Position numbers and translations under genes: made by a program. Shown here piece by piece: positions 9,590 to 19,633 of a stretch of 64,000 bases of DNA; the first letter of the stretch is position 1, and the number at the start of each line of letters is the position of its first letter. The notes under the pieces are model-generated. The model made no database searches. It worked only from the letters and a program-made list of their open reading frames with translations, and was not told where the DNA came from. Source of the DNA: Candidatus Cryptobacteroides avicola (GTDB taxonomy: Bacteria; Bacteroidota; Bacteroidia; Bacteroidales; UBA932); contig JADILV010000012.1 in NCBI GenBank assembly GCA_017695115.1, positions 27,742-91,741 on the forward strand. The letters are read 5' to 3'.

Positions 9590-10264
9590 TTATTTGTTAT
9601 TGCGCATGCGTGTACGCATACCGCCGTTCTTCTGGCGCTGGTTTCCGTTGCCGGACTTTACCGGATTGAGACTCGGCTTGGAGAAGACGGCATTGGAGGC
9701 TATCCTTGTAAGCTGAAGTCCCTCGGGGACTTTTATCCTGTAATCGGAAAGTTTCTCTATATCCTGGAAAATAGTACTGTCGGCAACGCTGTCCTTGTTC
9801 CAGATAAGATACTGCTGTCTCATGTATATGGCCAGAGAGCGGATCATGGCAGTCTTGACATCACCGTCAGGCTGTTCGGCGATAAGGTCTATGATACTCT
9901 CGATATTACGTCCGTAATGTGTGGCTTTGAGCGGCTTTCTTTTGACCGGAATCATCATGGGCCTGGCTGAAAGATGCTCCGGTTCAGGTGCAGGGTAAGG
10001 AGAATCCACGTCTATGTCAAATCCGGAAATGGCATGAAGATGGTCCCACAGTTTCTGCTCCCAGTTCTCCTGCTGGTGGACCTGTGTGTTCAGTGTCTCC
10101 ATCACCTTGATTACAGCCCTTGCCTGTTCGTCCCTTTTTTCCTTTTCCGGCAAAGACTTGACGTACTCTATCATCTTCTGTACGTTGCGCCCGTACTCCG
10201 GCATGCGGAGCTTCCCGCGCTGCGTATTGTAGTCCAGACCTACATTCTCCATTTCCTTGTCCAT
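9590..10264 (-). CDS. DUF4290 domain protein
   Basis: A 224-residue soluble protein matching DUF4290, a family seen mainly in Bacteroidota. The conserved opening LDYNTQRGKLRMPEYGRNVQ is present, followed by a second similar segment THYGRNIESII near residue 117, and a conserved segment DYRIKVPEGLQL before a basic, arginine- and asparagine-rich tail. Function is unknown. It sits directly upstream of ftsK and has its own likely promoter inside the end of the AddA-like gene. Confidence 0.88.
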   Translation of the reverse strand: MDKEMENVGLDYNTQRGKLRMPEYGRNVQKMIEYVKSLPEKEKRDEQARAVIKVMETLNTQVHQQENWEQKLWDHLHAISGFDIDVDSPYPAPEPEHLSARPMMIPVKRKPLKATHYGRNIESIIDLIAEQPDGDVKTAMIRSLAIYMRQQYLIWNKDSVADSTIFQDIEKLSDYRIKVPEGLQLTRIASNAVFSKPSLNPVKSGNGNQRQKNGGMRTRMRNNK

Positions 10265-10292
10265 AATTTACCTGTTCAAAATCTGTAACCTG

Positions 10293-10321
10293 CAAAGATA
10301 ATAAATTATTTGCTGCACAAA
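10293..10321 (-). promoter_or_regulatory. Promoter for DUF4290-ftsK-lolA
   Basis: On the minus strand TATCTTTG (10293-10300) is an exact -7 match, and a TTTG lies at 10318-10321 with a 17-base spacer. The -33 element overlaps the last codons of the AddA-like gene. Spacing is 2 bases shorter than the usual 19. Confidence 0.55.
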
Positions 10322-13300
10322 ACGACTTCATCGGTAAAGACATACCACAGGAATGCCGAGACGTCGCTGTAACCCATTCTTCTGTAGAGAGATGCATAGC
10401 GTGCCAACTGCCGTTCATAGCCCCGGTGCGGCTCTCCGAACTTGTAGTCCACGATAATCACGGAATCTCCGTCCGTCACCACTCTGTCCGGACGGAAGAC
10501 ACTGCCGTCAGTATCGATCAGCGACACTTCTGTAGCGACTTTTGCAGGATCCGGCGGGAACCAGTCTCGGGAAGATGCCGAGACAATCCTTTCCGACAGA
10601 AGCGAGAATGCCTCCTCTGCCTCCGCATTGTCAAGATCTCCGTCATACAGAGCCGCATCGACAGCCGGACGCAGGTCCTCGGGAACAATGACATGGGACA
10701 GAATATCATGAAGGACTATCCCTTTAAGCCTGTGCGACGCACTGACGCCTGCTTTTCCGTCGCCGGAAAAGAAATCAGCCGCATCAGCACTGAATTTCAG
10801 CCTTCCGCGCTCCCCTACAGAAACGGGACCGTATTCCGCCCCGGCAAAAATACCGTCATCAGGATTTCCGCCGTCCAGCGGCCATGAAGGATAACCTGAC
10901 GGCATCGGAATACTGCCGTCCTCCTTGCGTTTTCCCTCCATCGGCATTATCTCTCCGAAAGAAAACCTCTGCGAACCGTCTTCAGCATCAGCCCTCAGCA
11001 TCTTCACAGAGGCACTTCCGGTTCCGGACGGCACCCCGGCAGGAGACGCCGCCTGTTCAGCGAACCAATAGAAAATCTGCGAAAAATCAGAGAAAGACAT
11101 TGCCCCGCCGGAAGACATCCTGGTCATAAAAGCCGCTGACGGAGCCTTGGAAATGACTACGATACCTTCGGAAGCCCTGGTCATGGCGACATACACCGTA
11201 TTCAGATTGTCTACATACTGCAGCTTCAGTTCTTTCAGGTAGTCTTCATCGAAAAGCGTAGACAGGCTTCCGGACGACAGGCTGACGTCATACAGGCCTT
11301 CGGCTTTCCCTGCCATAGGCGTATCCTCCAGATCGGGGACGCACCAGTGGTTCCCTGCCTTGAAAAGAGTCACGTTTTCCGCATACGGAAATATGACATA
11401 GGGGAAATCAAGTCCTTTCGACTTATGGACAGTCATTATCCTCACCGCATCGGAAACCGAAGGCGAACTGATGCTCGGATCCGCATCGGCCCAGGCCCTG
11501 AGGAATCCGTGCAGGTCATTGCCGTCCGAAGCCGCATAATCCTGGACATAATCCATAAAGGACTGGACATAGAGCACTTCACTTTCAAAAGATACCGGAT
11601 CGGCAGCCTTGACTTTGCGGATCAGGGTTTCGCACAGATCGGTGAGCGAGTGGAATTCATCAAGAAAACTTATGTCCAGGCTCGATGCCAGATAACTGCC
11701 GACCGTATCATCCGGATTGTCCGCATAAGAAAGCAGGGAAACCAGTCTCCGTACAGTCACGGACGACTTGACCTTCAGGGAATCATCCGTCAGTACATCC
11801 ACTCCGTTGTCTATCAGATATGCCGCTATTTCCGCACCGGAAAGGTTGTTCCTCACCAATACGGCAATGTCACCCTTATGTATGCCTTTGGCCTCCAGTT
11901 CCTTTATGGTCTCCAGCACCTTCGCGTCCTCACGGTCCCTTTCACAGAATATGATATCCACCGAGCCCCGTTCCACTCCCGAACGGACTGCTTTCTGGGC
12001 GGCATCCGAATATATCGCCCCGATAGAACAGTCTTCTCCCGATTCCGGATCTGACGCGCTGTACTGGCTGTCAAGAATGGAGGAAACCGCAGGAAAGAAA
12101 ACATTGTTGAACGCCACTATCCCTCCGAGACTCCTGTAATTGGTATCCAGTCCTGAATTGCGGCAGCGCCTGAATTCCTCCTGGAGTTCATGGTGGAAAA
12201 GATTCCAGTCGGAGCCGCGCCATCTGTAGATGCTCTGCTTGACGTCACCGACTATCAGGCTGTCGAAGTTCTGGGATTCGCTGTTCTGCAAGAGAGGGCG
12301 GAAGTTCTCCCATTGTATCCTGGAGGTATCCTGGAATTCATCCAGAAGGAAGTTCTCGAACCTCACTCCTGTCTTTTCATATATGAACGGGGCGTCGCTC
12401 CCGTCAATGATGTTCTTGAGAATTGTATTCGAATCGTCTATGCTCAGAACGTTCTTTTCCTTCATAAGGGCGTTGAATTCCTTGTAAAGTTCGCCGGCTA
12501 TTCCCAGGCTGTAGAGCTGGCGGCGCAGTATCCAGGCGGTATTGTAAGTTTTGAACGGCATGCCGAAAAGCGACCGGAGTTCACTCAGAGGGGTCTCCAG
12601 GGCAGGATATACCAAAGGGAGCAGGTCTTTTGCCTTCGATTTTGCAAACCACTGCCCGTGGTCGGAAGATTTGGCAAGGAAACTTTCCGACGGAGAGACG
12701 ATCTGTCCGCTTGCAGACACTTCCGAATAATCATACAGGACCTTCAGAAATCCCCTGTTCGACAGGCCGGGATCCACAGACGCGTTCCGCAGGACTTCCA
12801 GCGCAGCCTTCGCAGCCCGCCTGACCGACTCCGTAAAGTCCCTGATTACCTGCGAACAGACCTTCCTTATAGAGGAAAGGTACTCTTTGGAATATACCTT
12901 GTTTTCATCGATGCCGAGCTTTTCCACCATAGCCCTGTGCTCATCTGACTTGAGTCTCGCGGCCATTGAAACAAGCCCTTTTTCCAGACTGTAACGGCCT
13001 GCAGTCTCGATCTGTTCCATAACACTCTCCGTCAGCCAGTCAAGCATGGTCCTGTCCGACTCAGTAAGAGAATCAAGTACCCTGTCCACACTTTCCGCCA
13101 CGAGGGAGTCCTTGTCGAGCTCCACCTGATACGAAGCGAACTGCCCTATTTCCCTGGAAAACGCTTTCAGGGTCTGCTGGAAAAACCTGTCGATGGTACT
13201 TACCGAAAACGCTCCATAGTCATGGAGTATGCTGCACAGGATGGCACCGGCGCAGTCGGAGAGCGACTTTAATGTTATCTTCTGCCCGGATTTTCCCGGC

Positions 13301-13587
13301 AATTCCTTTACCAGGTCATCATCGGGAATCCCGTCATGACAACCGTCGGGAAGACCCTCGACCATAAAGTATTTCAGATACCCGGACTTTTCCGGGGAGG
13401 AGGCAAGGACATACAGTTCTTTCAGGATGCGGCGCTTCATCTCGTCAGTGGCCTTGTTGGTAAATGTCACCGCCAGAATATGCCGGTAGGCATATCTGTC
13501 CTGTTTCTTGAACAGCAGCGTGATATATTTTCTCGCAAGGTTGAAGGTCTTGCCCGACCCTGCGGATGCCTTCATTATCTCGATCAT
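10306..13587 (-). CDS. addA: AddA-like UvrD helicase-exonuclease
   Basis: The 1,093-residue protein is an SF1 UvrD-type helicase fused to a RecB-like nuclease. Helicase motifs: Walker A KASAGSGKTFNLA (residues 6-18), DEFQDTSRIQW (about 422), QSIYRWRGSDWN, TVHKSKGLDFPYVIF and YVAMTRASEG. The C-terminal PD-(D/E)XK nuclease shows FRPDRVV and IVDYKFG near residue 1047. AddAB resects double-strand breaks to start RecA-dependent recombination. The partner addB lies 21 bases upstream in the same direction. Naming as addA rests on this pairing and architecture. Confidence 0.9.
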   Translation of the reverse strand: MIEIMKASAGSGKTFNLARKYITLLFKKQDRYAYRHILAVTFTNKATDEMKRRILKELYVLASSPEKSGYLKYFMVEGLPDGCHDGIPDDDLVKELPGKSGQKITLKSLSDCAGAILCSILHDYGAFSVSTIDRFFQQTLKAFSREIGQFASYQVELDKDSLVAESVDRVLDSLTESDRTMLDWLTESVMEQIETAGRYSLEKGLVSMAARLKSDEHRAMVEKLGIDENKVYSKEYLSSIRKVCSQVIRDFTESVRRAAKAALEVLRNASVDPGLSNRGFLKVLYDYSEVSASGQIVSPSESFLAKSSDHGQWFAKSKAKDLLPLVYPALETPLSELRSLFGMPFKTYNTAWILRRQLYSLGIAGELYKEFNALMKEKNVLSIDDSNTILKNIIDGSDAPFIYEKTGVRFENFLLDEFQDTSRIQWENFRPLLQNSESQNFDSLIVGDVKQSIYRWRGSDWNLFHHELQEEFRRCRNSGLDTNYRSLGGIVAFNNVFFPAVSSILDSQYSASDPESGEDCSIGAIYSDAAQKAVRSGVERGSVDIIFCERDREDAKVLETIKELEAKGIHKGDIAVLVRNNLSGAEIAAYLIDNGVDVLTDDSLKVKSSVTVRRLVSLLSYADNPDDTVGSYLASSLDISFLDEFHSLTDLCETLIRKVKAADPVSFESEVLYVQSFMDYVQDYAASDGNDLHGFLRAWADADPSISSPSVSDAVRIMTVHKSKGLDFPYVIFPYAENVTLFKAGNHWCVPDLEDTPMAGKAEGLYDVSLSSGSLSTLFDEDYLKELKLQYVDNLNTVYVAMTRASEGIVVISKAPSAAFMTRMSSGGAMSFSDFSQIFYWFAEQAASPAGVPSGTGSASVKMLRADAEDGSQRFSFGEIMPMEGKRKEDGSIPMPSGYPSWPLDGGNPDDGIFAGAEYGPVSVGERGRLKFSADAADFFSGDGKAGVSASHRLKGIVLHDILSHVIVPEDLRPAVDAALYDGDLDNAEAEEAFSLLSERIVSASSRDWFPPDPAKVATEVSLIDTDGSVFRPDRVVTDGDSVIIVDYKFGEPHRGYERQLARYASLYRRMGYSDVSAFLWYVFTDEVVLCSK

Positions 13588-13608
13588 GGCTTTTCCTTTT
13601 AAATCAGG

Positions 13609-16455
13609 TCATCTACCGCATATCGTCCTGAAATCACAATACGCACATACATTTTCGTCATCCGTGCGGCGGAACGGCACGGACATGTCCTCCATCTCGC
13701 ATAGCAGCTTTTCAAGGCCTTCCATCATAAGAGAGTAGAACTGTTCCCCCATCCGGACGGACTGCGGGGCCTCTGCGAAAATCTTCACTGTTGAATACAC
13801 AGAGTCCAAAATCTGCCGGCCTTTGTCCAACCCGTTCTTTCTCAAGAGCATATCATATACAAAAAGCTGGAAGGCTATCTTGGGTTTCCTGAAATACGGG
13901 CCGTCACCAAAAAGCATGTCCACCGTATTCTGTGCCCTTTCATCGGTTATTTCCATATCTTCAGGAAGGACCTTGCCGGTCTTGTAGTCCACTACGCGGA
14001 TTTCATCACCGCCGAAACTGTCAAGCCTGTCAATATATCCTTTGAACCGGAAATTCCCCACTTCCGCCCTCAGTTTCATCTCCAGTCCTTCTATCCTGAA
14101 GGCATCCGTCCCCCTGCTCTCCATTGCCTCAAGGTCGCGTTCGAGGGTCTTGAGCACATATTTCACAATGACATCGCATACGACCAGATTCCTGCCAGTC
14201 ACCTCTACATCCCTGAGCTGTTCCAGCATGAGCGCCCTGACCCTGGCCCTGATGTCCGTCCCGCGTTTCAACCACCCCTTTATATAATCCCCAGTCACCA
14301 GACCGGACGGTACCTGATACAAGTCCTGCATAACTCCGTGATATACGGTACCTATCATCGCCGCGTCCATAGATTCCGCCACCTCTTCCTCAGCGGAGAG
14401 CCCCCTGACAGCCGAATAATAGAATTTCGCCGGACATGCGATATAGTTCTGGACAGCCGTCGCCGAAAGGTCCATAGACCGGATGGCCTCCACATCACCT
14501 GCAGTCTTGGAAATCTCCGTCTCCACCGGTACCGATCTGGCCCTGGCATCAGCGGCATATCTCAGGAGCGGAACCCTGAAATGATATTCCAGCTGTTTTA
14601 TATACCGGCTTTCCTCCCCTGTCTTCATACCCTCCGTCCTTGAGTCATACAGGATCCACACATTTTCGGCCCTGGTTATCATCCTGTAAAAATAATACGC
14701 CCACACCGCATCCTGGTATTCATAGGTCGGAAGGCCGAAACCTTTTCTAAGTTCAGGAGGGATAAATGAAGAACTGACGCTCTTTTTCGGGAACGTGCCC
14801 TCGTTGGCTGACATAAGTACAATATTCCTGAAGTCCAGCGCCCTTGTTTCCAACGGTCCCATAATCTGCAGGCCTTTCAGAGGCTCCCCGCGGAACGGGA
14901 CGGACACAGTCCCGATCAGCTGCTCCAATATCCTTATATACGTCAACGGAAGTATTTCCAGAGAAAAGCCCCTGAGCCTGTTCACGCTCCGGTAATATTC
15001 CTTCGCGAACTCCAGTTCCACGGCCAGCGCGACATCTTCCGAAAGCCGGGGCGCAATGAAGCCGATAACCTCCAGCTGATACTTAGCCAATGATGCTATC
15101 TGCTCTTTATCAGCGGCTTTCTGATCTCTTACGACCGGCCTGAACACCAACTCGAACAGCGGGCATCCTTTCAGGTCCTGCTCAGGAATGTACAGTTTGG
15201 CCCCCTGTTTTATCTGACGGGCAAGGGCAGCGCCTTCCTCCCCCATTGCCTTGCGGAAAATACTGTTTGAAAAGAGCGCCCACACCTGCCTGTAATAGAA
15301 ACACCACCCGTCCCCGCGTTTCTTCACATGGAGCAGCATGGACGATATTTCCGACATCATGCTGTAGAAGGAACTCTCGGTCATCGGATATCCCATTGTC
15401 ACATTTATGTCTCCGATTTCCGGAGGAACGGTATTCAGAAGAGGCATAAGCAACGACTCGTCCGGAAGTATAATGGCGGAGTCTTCCGGAGCCCCGACAA
15501 TATCCGGGACAAGTTTGACCTGGCCTATGGAAGACGGTACGCTTACCACCTTGAATGACGGCAGTCCCACTCCGTCCGGATCCGGGATGAAACTCTGCGG
15601 GAATTCCTTTACATTCCCGGCCATGAAGAATGAAGACTTGTTCCTGCTGTCCTGTATCATGTCTCCGGAATAGTCCCAGCAGAACTCTGCCGTCCCGCTG
15701 TCGCGCATCCTGCGCATAAGGACCTTTTCACATTCGTTCAGGGCATTCAGACCGACAAACACGTATCCGTATTGCTTGTGGAACACGCTGTCGAGTATAT
15801 CCGTCACCGGTTCTTCCCGAAGTCTGTCCGCCAGGCCACGATAAATCATTCCTTCATACGCCAGGCCTCTTTCTTCCAATGATTTCCTGAAATCCCGATA
15901 CAAGGGATAAAGTATATTCCATATCTGGAGGAAACGCTCTTTGACATTCGGGTTTTCAGACCCGATATCTACAGTCAGCTTCCCGCTGCGGTCATTGAAA
16001 TGCCTTACGAAGTTTTCGATTGCGGTTCTCTGTGTATCGGACAGATATCCGAATGTGTCCTGCATGGCCTTGAAATCCGCCACATTGGCGTACAGCATGG
16101 ACGGATCGGCCAGATACTTGTCGACATCATTGAAGTCGCCCAGAATGATATCCCCCCAGAAGATAAATTCGTCAAGACTCTCCGCCTTTGGATTCAAAGC
16201 CTTGTAACAAGCATAAAGTTCAAGCAGAAGCGTCACCCTGTCCGCACATCTGCCGCCATGCACTTTCTGGAAAAAATCATTGATGGTGAACATCTCCGGA
16301 GCCCTGACAGGCACGTCGGAATTCTCCGAGACCGTTTCGGAAAGGTATTTCCTGAAAAACACCATCGACCTGCGGTTCGGGAATATGAAACACAGGTCTC
16401 TGCCGTAAGGCTTTCTGTAATAATGCGATGCTACCTGCTTAAGAAAAGGGACCAT
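13609..16455 (-). CDS. addB: AddB-like PD-(D/E)XK nuclease with Fe-S cysteines
   Basis: The 948-residue product has an N-terminal inactivated helicase-like region (opening with FPNRRSMVFFRKYL) and a C-terminal RecB-family nuclease with YIDRLDSFGGDEIRVVDYKTGK near residues 800-825. Four cysteines fit the AddB iron-sulfur staple: one in YIACPAKFYY (about residue 672) and three at the extreme C-terminus in the pattern C-x2-C-x5-C (CAYCDFRTIC). This pattern supports AddB. The gene ends 21 bases before addA and begins 3 bases after the SLC13 gene ends, suggesting transcription from the SLC13 promoter. Confidence 0.88.
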   Translation of the reverse strand: MVPFLKQVASHYYRKPYGRDLCFIFPNRRSMVFFRKYLSETVSENSDVPVRAPEMFTINDFFQKVHGGRCADRVTLLLELYACYKALNPKAESLDEFIFWGDIILGDFNDVDKYLADPSMLYANVADFKAMQDTFGYLSDTQRTAIENFVRHFNDRSGKLTVDIGSENPNVKERFLQIWNILYPLYRDFRKSLEERGLAYEGMIYRGLADRLREEPVTDILDSVFHKQYGYVFVGLNALNECEKVLMRRMRDSGTAEFCWDYSGDMIQDSRNKSSFFMAGNVKEFPQSFIPDPDGVGLPSFKVVSVPSSIGQVKLVPDIVGAPEDSAIILPDESLLMPLLNTVPPEIGDINVTMGYPMTESSFYSMMSEISSMLLHVKKRGDGWCFYYRQVWALFSNSIFRKAMGEEGAALARQIKQGAKLYIPEQDLKGCPLFELVFRPVVRDQKAADKEQIASLAKYQLEVIGFIAPRLSEDVALAVELEFAKEYYRSVNRLRGFSLEILPLTYIRILEQLIGTVSVPFRGEPLKGLQIMGPLETRALDFRNIVLMSANEGTFPKKSVSSSFIPPELRKGFGLPTYEYQDAVWAYYFYRMITRAENVWILYDSRTEGMKTGEESRYIKQLEYHFRVPLLRYAADARARSVPVETEISKTAGDVEAIRSMDLSATAVQNYIACPAKFYYSAVRGLSAEEEVAESMDAAMIGTVYHGVMQDLYQVPSGLVTGDYIKGWLKRGTDIRARVRALMLEQLRDVEVTGRNLVVCDVIVKYVLKTLERDLEAMESRGTDAFRIEGLEMKLRAEVGNFRFKGYIDRLDSFGGDEIRVVDYKTGKVLPEDMEITDERAQNTVDMLFGDGPYFRKPKIAFQLFVYDMLLRKNGLDKGRQILDSVYSTVKIFAEAPQSVRMGEQFYSLMMEGLEKLLCEMEDMSVPFRRTDDENVCAYCDFRTICGR

Positions 16456-16458
16456 ATT

Positions 16459-18318
16459 CTAGAACGGGAAAAGTAACGGAAGGACCAGAATCATGACAAC
16501 ACCCATCATCAACTGCAACGGCAGACCGACTTTCACATAATCCATGAACGAATACTGCCCTGCCCTCATGACCAGCGCATTGGGCGGAGTGGAAAAAGGA
16601 GAGGCGAAGCACATGCTCGCGGCAACGGTGACGGCGAAAAGGAAAGATACCGGACTCACGCCGATCTGCATCGCACACTGCAGGGCGATAGGGGCCATAA
16701 GTACCGTTGTCACCGTATTGCTTATGAACATGGTCATAAGGGATGTCGTGAAATACACTCCTGCCAGCAGAGCCATAGGACCGTAAGAACCGAGACCTCC
16801 TGCCATCGTTTCCGAAATGAATGTGGAAATCCCTGTCTTCTCAAGTGCCAGGGACATCGGAAGCATGGCCGCAAAAAGCACTATCGTCTCCCAGTTTATG
16901 GTCTTGTACGCAGCTTCGACATTGCGGAAACACCCTGTAAGGACCATCATCATGCCGGCAATCATCACAGCCGTAACAGGGGCTACCGGGATGAAATCGA
17001 ATACCATCATGGCTATCATCGCCACCATTATCACTGCGGCCACCGGAGCCTTGTAATCCAGAGTTACCTTCTGCGCCTCGGCCAGAGGCTGCCCGAGTAC
17101 CACCCATTCGGTATCTTCCTTGCTCAGACGGGCGATATCCGGCCATGCCCCCTGTACCAGAAGGACATCACCGTCATGGATAACCGCCTCACCGAGATCA
17201 TGCAGGATATAATCGTTCTTGCGTCTGATTCCGAGGACATTCACATTGAACTTATCTCTGAAACCGGCTTCCTTGACCGTCTGGTTGACTATCCTGGAAG
17301 AAGGCATCAGCAATATTTCCGCTATGCCTATATCATAGAAAGCAAGTGACCTGCCTTTGCGTGTCGTCATCTCCGAATCATGCTCGTCCAGCAGCTCCAG
17401 CTCCATGTCGCCGACAAATCTGTTGACAGACGCCATGTCACCCCTCACATAAAGGACATCACCTGTCCTTATGACCGTGTCTGCCGAAGCCAGTTTCTGT
17501 GTGACGGTCTTGAGAAACCTGTGCTGGGCAGATTCGATTCTCCTTATTTCCAACACGTTAAGCCTGTACACCTTACGTACGTCCATTTCGATTATGGTCT
17601 TTCCCACAGCTTTCGACCCGCTGACTGCACGAAGACGGAAAAGGTTGCTGGAAAGACCGTACTCTTTCGCCAGCTGGTGAAGGGATTTCCCGGATACCGT
17701 TTTTGTATCATCCGACTTCTCTTTCGACAGAAACCATTTCGTGAGAGGCAGCAGCACGAGAATCCCGACAGCAAGACAGATCAGTCCTACCGGAGTGAAG
17801 GAGAAGAATGACAAAGAACCGAAACCGGCTCCGGCAAGCGTGTCGTTGATGATAAGGTTCGGCGGAGTACCGATGAGGGTCATCATCCCGCCCATACTGC
17901 TTGCGAAAGCAAGGGGCATAAGCAGACGCCTGGAGTTGATTCCGGCATTGTTCGCCATGCTCACCACTATAGGCAGCATGAGGGCCACGGTACCGGTATT
18001 GCTGACAAAAGCCCCTATCGCACCTGTAACCAGCATCACCAGCAGGAAAAGCCTTATTTCGCTCGTTCCGGCCAGTTTCAGTATCCTGGAGCTTATCATC
18101 TTCGCCAGTCCGGTCTGGAAAATCGCCCCTCCTACCACGAAAAGACCGATCATCATGATGACCACATTGTTCGAAAAACCGGAAAGCGCCTCTTCCGGAG
18201 TGAGGACACCCGATATCATCAAAGCAAGAAGAGCGCAGAGCGCGACGATGTCGGAACGCACTTTCCCGGAAACGAAGAAAGCAGACGCCACGACAAGTAT
18301 GATAAGCGTTATAACCAT
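16459..18318 (-). CDS. SLC13-family ion/solute permease with RCK C-terminal domains
   Basis: The 619-residue protein has two blocks of membrane helices (about residues 1-190 and 400-619) separated by two soluble TrkA_C/RCK_C domains (about 205-290 and 305-390; note the paired segments ending GDVLYVRGD and GDVLLVQG). The conserved motif TPPNLIIND and the later SPFSTPPNALVM are the repeated cation/substrate loops of the ArsB/NhaD/SLC13 superfamily. Substrate is not predictable: dicarboxylate, sulfate and cation transporters share this form. It is the first gene of a long minus-strand run. Confidence 0.87.
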   Translation of the reverse strand: MVITLIILVVASAFFVSGKVRSDIVALCALLALMISGVLTPEEALSGFSNNVVIMMIGLFVVGGAIFQTGLAKMISSRILKLAGTSEIRLFLLVMLVTGAIGAFVSNTGTVALMLPIVVSMANNAGINSRRLLMPLAFASSMGGMMTLIGTPPNLIINDTLAGAGFGSLSFFSFTPVGLICLAVGILVLLPLTKWFLSKEKSDDTKTVSGKSLHQLAKEYGLSSNLFRLRAVSGSKAVGKTIIEMDVRKVYRLNVLEIRRIESAQHRFLKTVTQKLASADTVIRTGDVLYVRGDMASVNRFVGDMELELLDEHDSEMTTRKGRSLAFYDIGIAEILLMPSSRIVNQTVKEAGFRDKFNVNVLGIRRKNDYILHDLGEAVIHDGDVLLVQGAWPDIARLSKEDTEWVVLGQPLAEAQKVTLDYKAPVAAVIMVAMIAMMVFDFIPVAPVTAVMIAGMMMVLTGCFRNVEAAYKTINWETIVLFAAMLPMSLALEKTGISTFISETMAGGLGSYGPMALLAGVYFTTSLMTMFISNTVTTVLMAPIALQCAMQIGVSPVSFLFAVTVAASMCFASPFSTPPNALVMRAGQYSFMDYVKVGLPLQLMMGVVMILVLPLLFPF

Positions 18319-18395
18319 TGTCAGTCCGACGTATTTATTCTAATTTATAGGGAAGAAGCCCAGGCCCGGATCATGCAGCCATCGGCACATCCGAA

Positions 18396-18427
18396 CAAAG
18401 ATAACAATTCGCAGAGTTTTTTTCAAC
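18396..18427 (-). promoter_or_regulatory. Candidate promoter for SLC13-addB-addA
   Basis: Minus strand TATCTTTG at 18396-18403 matches the -7 consensus. A GTTG (one mismatch from TTTG) lies 20 bases upstream, at 18424-18427. It is back-to-back with the rubrerythrin promoter. Confidence 0.5.
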
Positions 18428-18433
18428 AGAAAA

Positions 18434-18464
18434 TTTGACGAATCCGAAAAAACAGTTAACTTTG
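18434..18464 (+). promoter_or_regulatory. Rubrerythrin promoter (consensus Bacteroidota type)
   Basis: TTTG at 18434-18437 and TAACTTTG at 18457-18464, separated by exactly 19 bases, match the primary sigma factor consensus of Bacteroidota. The predicted start leaves a 5' untranslated leader of about 60 bases before the gene. Confidence 0.8.
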
Positions 18465-18533
18465 CAAAAGATTCAATTTTGAATAATTCAAAATTAGAAC
18501 AGGAAAATTTACAACAATCAAAAGGAAAAGGAA

Positions 18534-19088
18534 ATGAAAAAGAAATTCAGATGTCTCGTATGCGGATACGTATATGAAGGCGAGAACCCTCCGGCAGAGT
18601 GCCCGATATGCCATGCAAAAGCAGATAAATTCGTAGAAGTAACCGAGACAGAGGGAGTAAAGGCCTGGGCCGATGAACACAGGCTCGGAGTAGCAAAAGG
18701 TGTTGACCCTGAGATTCTCGAAGGACTCAAGGCCCATTTCAACGGCGAGTGCTCAGAGGTAGGAATGTACCTTGCAATGAGCCGCCAGGCAGACAGGGAG
18801 GGATATCCTGAAATAGCAGAGGCATTCAAAAGATATGCTTTCGAAGAGGCAGAGCATGCAGCGAAATTCGCCGAACTTCTCGGAGAAGTGGTATGGGATA
18901 CAAAGACCAACCTTGAGAAGAGGATAGAGGCTGAGGGCGGTGCATGCGAAGACAAGCTCCGTATTGCAAAACTCGCAAAGGCACAGAATCTTGACGCCAT
19001 CCACGACACTGTACATGAAATGGCCAAGGATGAAGCCCGTCACGGTGCAGGCTTCCAGGGTCTGTACAACCGCTATTTCAAGAAATAA
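18534..19088 (+). CDS. Reverse-type rubrerythrin (rubredoxin domain first)
   Basis: The 184-residue protein has a rubredoxin-like iron site at its N-terminus (CLVCGY and CPICH) followed by a ferritin-like di-iron four-helix domain with the ligand patterns ECSEVGMYL and EEAEHAAKF, then DEARHG near the end. Classical rubrerythrin has the opposite domain order; the reverse form acts as an NADH-linked hydrogen peroxide reductase in anaerobes (established for clostridial members). It likely protects this anaerobe from peroxide. It is monocistronic: strong consensus promoter upstream and a strong terminator 18 bases after the stop. Confidence 0.93.
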   Translation: MKKKFRCLVCGYVYEGENPPAECPICHAKADKFVEVTETEGVKAWADEHRLGVAKGVDPEILEGLKAHFNGECSEVGMYLAMSRQADREGYPEIAEAFKRYAFEEAEHAAKFAELLGEVVWDTKTNLEKRIEAEGGACEDKLRIAKLAKAQNLDAIHDTVHEMAKDEARHGAGFQGLYNRYFKK

Positions 19089-19105
19089 AGATTTTCCAAC
19101 TTAAA

Positions 19106-19140
19106 AAAAGACCGGGGCACCAGCTCCCGGTCTTTTTTTT
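19106..19140. terminator. Bidirectional rho-independent terminator
   Basis: An 11-pair stem (19106-19116 with 19126-19136) with core GACCGGG/CCCGGTC, a 9-base loop, and A-run and T-run flanks. It can end both the rubrerythrin transcript and the opposing thioredoxin transcript. Confidence 0.9.
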
Positions 19141-19186
19141 TGTCCGCTCATCAAAGACTTCTATATTCCGAAAGGAATACCGGATA

Positions 19187-19615
19187 TCAAAGCAGCTCTT
19201 CCAATTTTTCTTTGAACTCCTCTTTTGAGATCAGTCCGACATTCATCTGCGGTTCTCCTTCTGCCGGAATAAACAGTACTGAAGGAATGGACCTGATGCC
19301 GTATGCGGCCGAAAGGGCAGCCGCATTGTCAACATTGACCTTGTAGAATTTCACTTTACCGGCATATTCTCCGGCAAGTTCATCCATGACAGGAGCAAGT
19401 TTCCGGCACGGACCGCACCAGTCGGCATAGAAATCCACGACTGCCGGACCATCACCCAGATACTTCCAGTCCTGTGTGGTAAAGTCCTCGACGGAAGTCT
19501 TGTACTGCTCTTCCGTAAGTACTGTCACTTTGCCGGTATCATTGCCGGCGCATGCCGTCATGACGCCCAAGGCAAGAGCCGCGATTGCGGCAAATGTTCT
19601 TCTCAGTGTTTTCAT
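19187..19615 (-). CDS. Thioredoxin-fold lipoprotein
   Basis: The 142-residue protein has a signal peptide with lipobox-like VMTAC (Cys at about residue 22) and a thioredoxin domain with the redox motif WCGPC, followed by the conserved cis-proline in SIPSVLF. It is likely membrane-anchored on the periplasmic face and acts as a thiol reductase or oxidase there. It is the last gene of the ruvX-def-pmm-trx run (18 bases after the mutase). Confidence 0.9.
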   Translation of the reverse strand: MKTLRRTFAAIAALALGVMTACAGNDTGKVTVLTEEQYKTSVEDFTTQDWKYLGDGPAVVDFYADWCGPCRKLAPVMDELAGEYAGKVKFYKVNVDNAAALSAAYGIRSIPSVLFIPAEGEPQMNVGLISKEEFKEKLEELL

Positions 19616-19633
19616 TGTATGAGATTGTCTTGT

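Noticed and set aside
12190..12948. 252-codon plus-strand ORF
   Set aside because: It is antisense to the addA-like gene, with no recognisable motif; a shadow frame.
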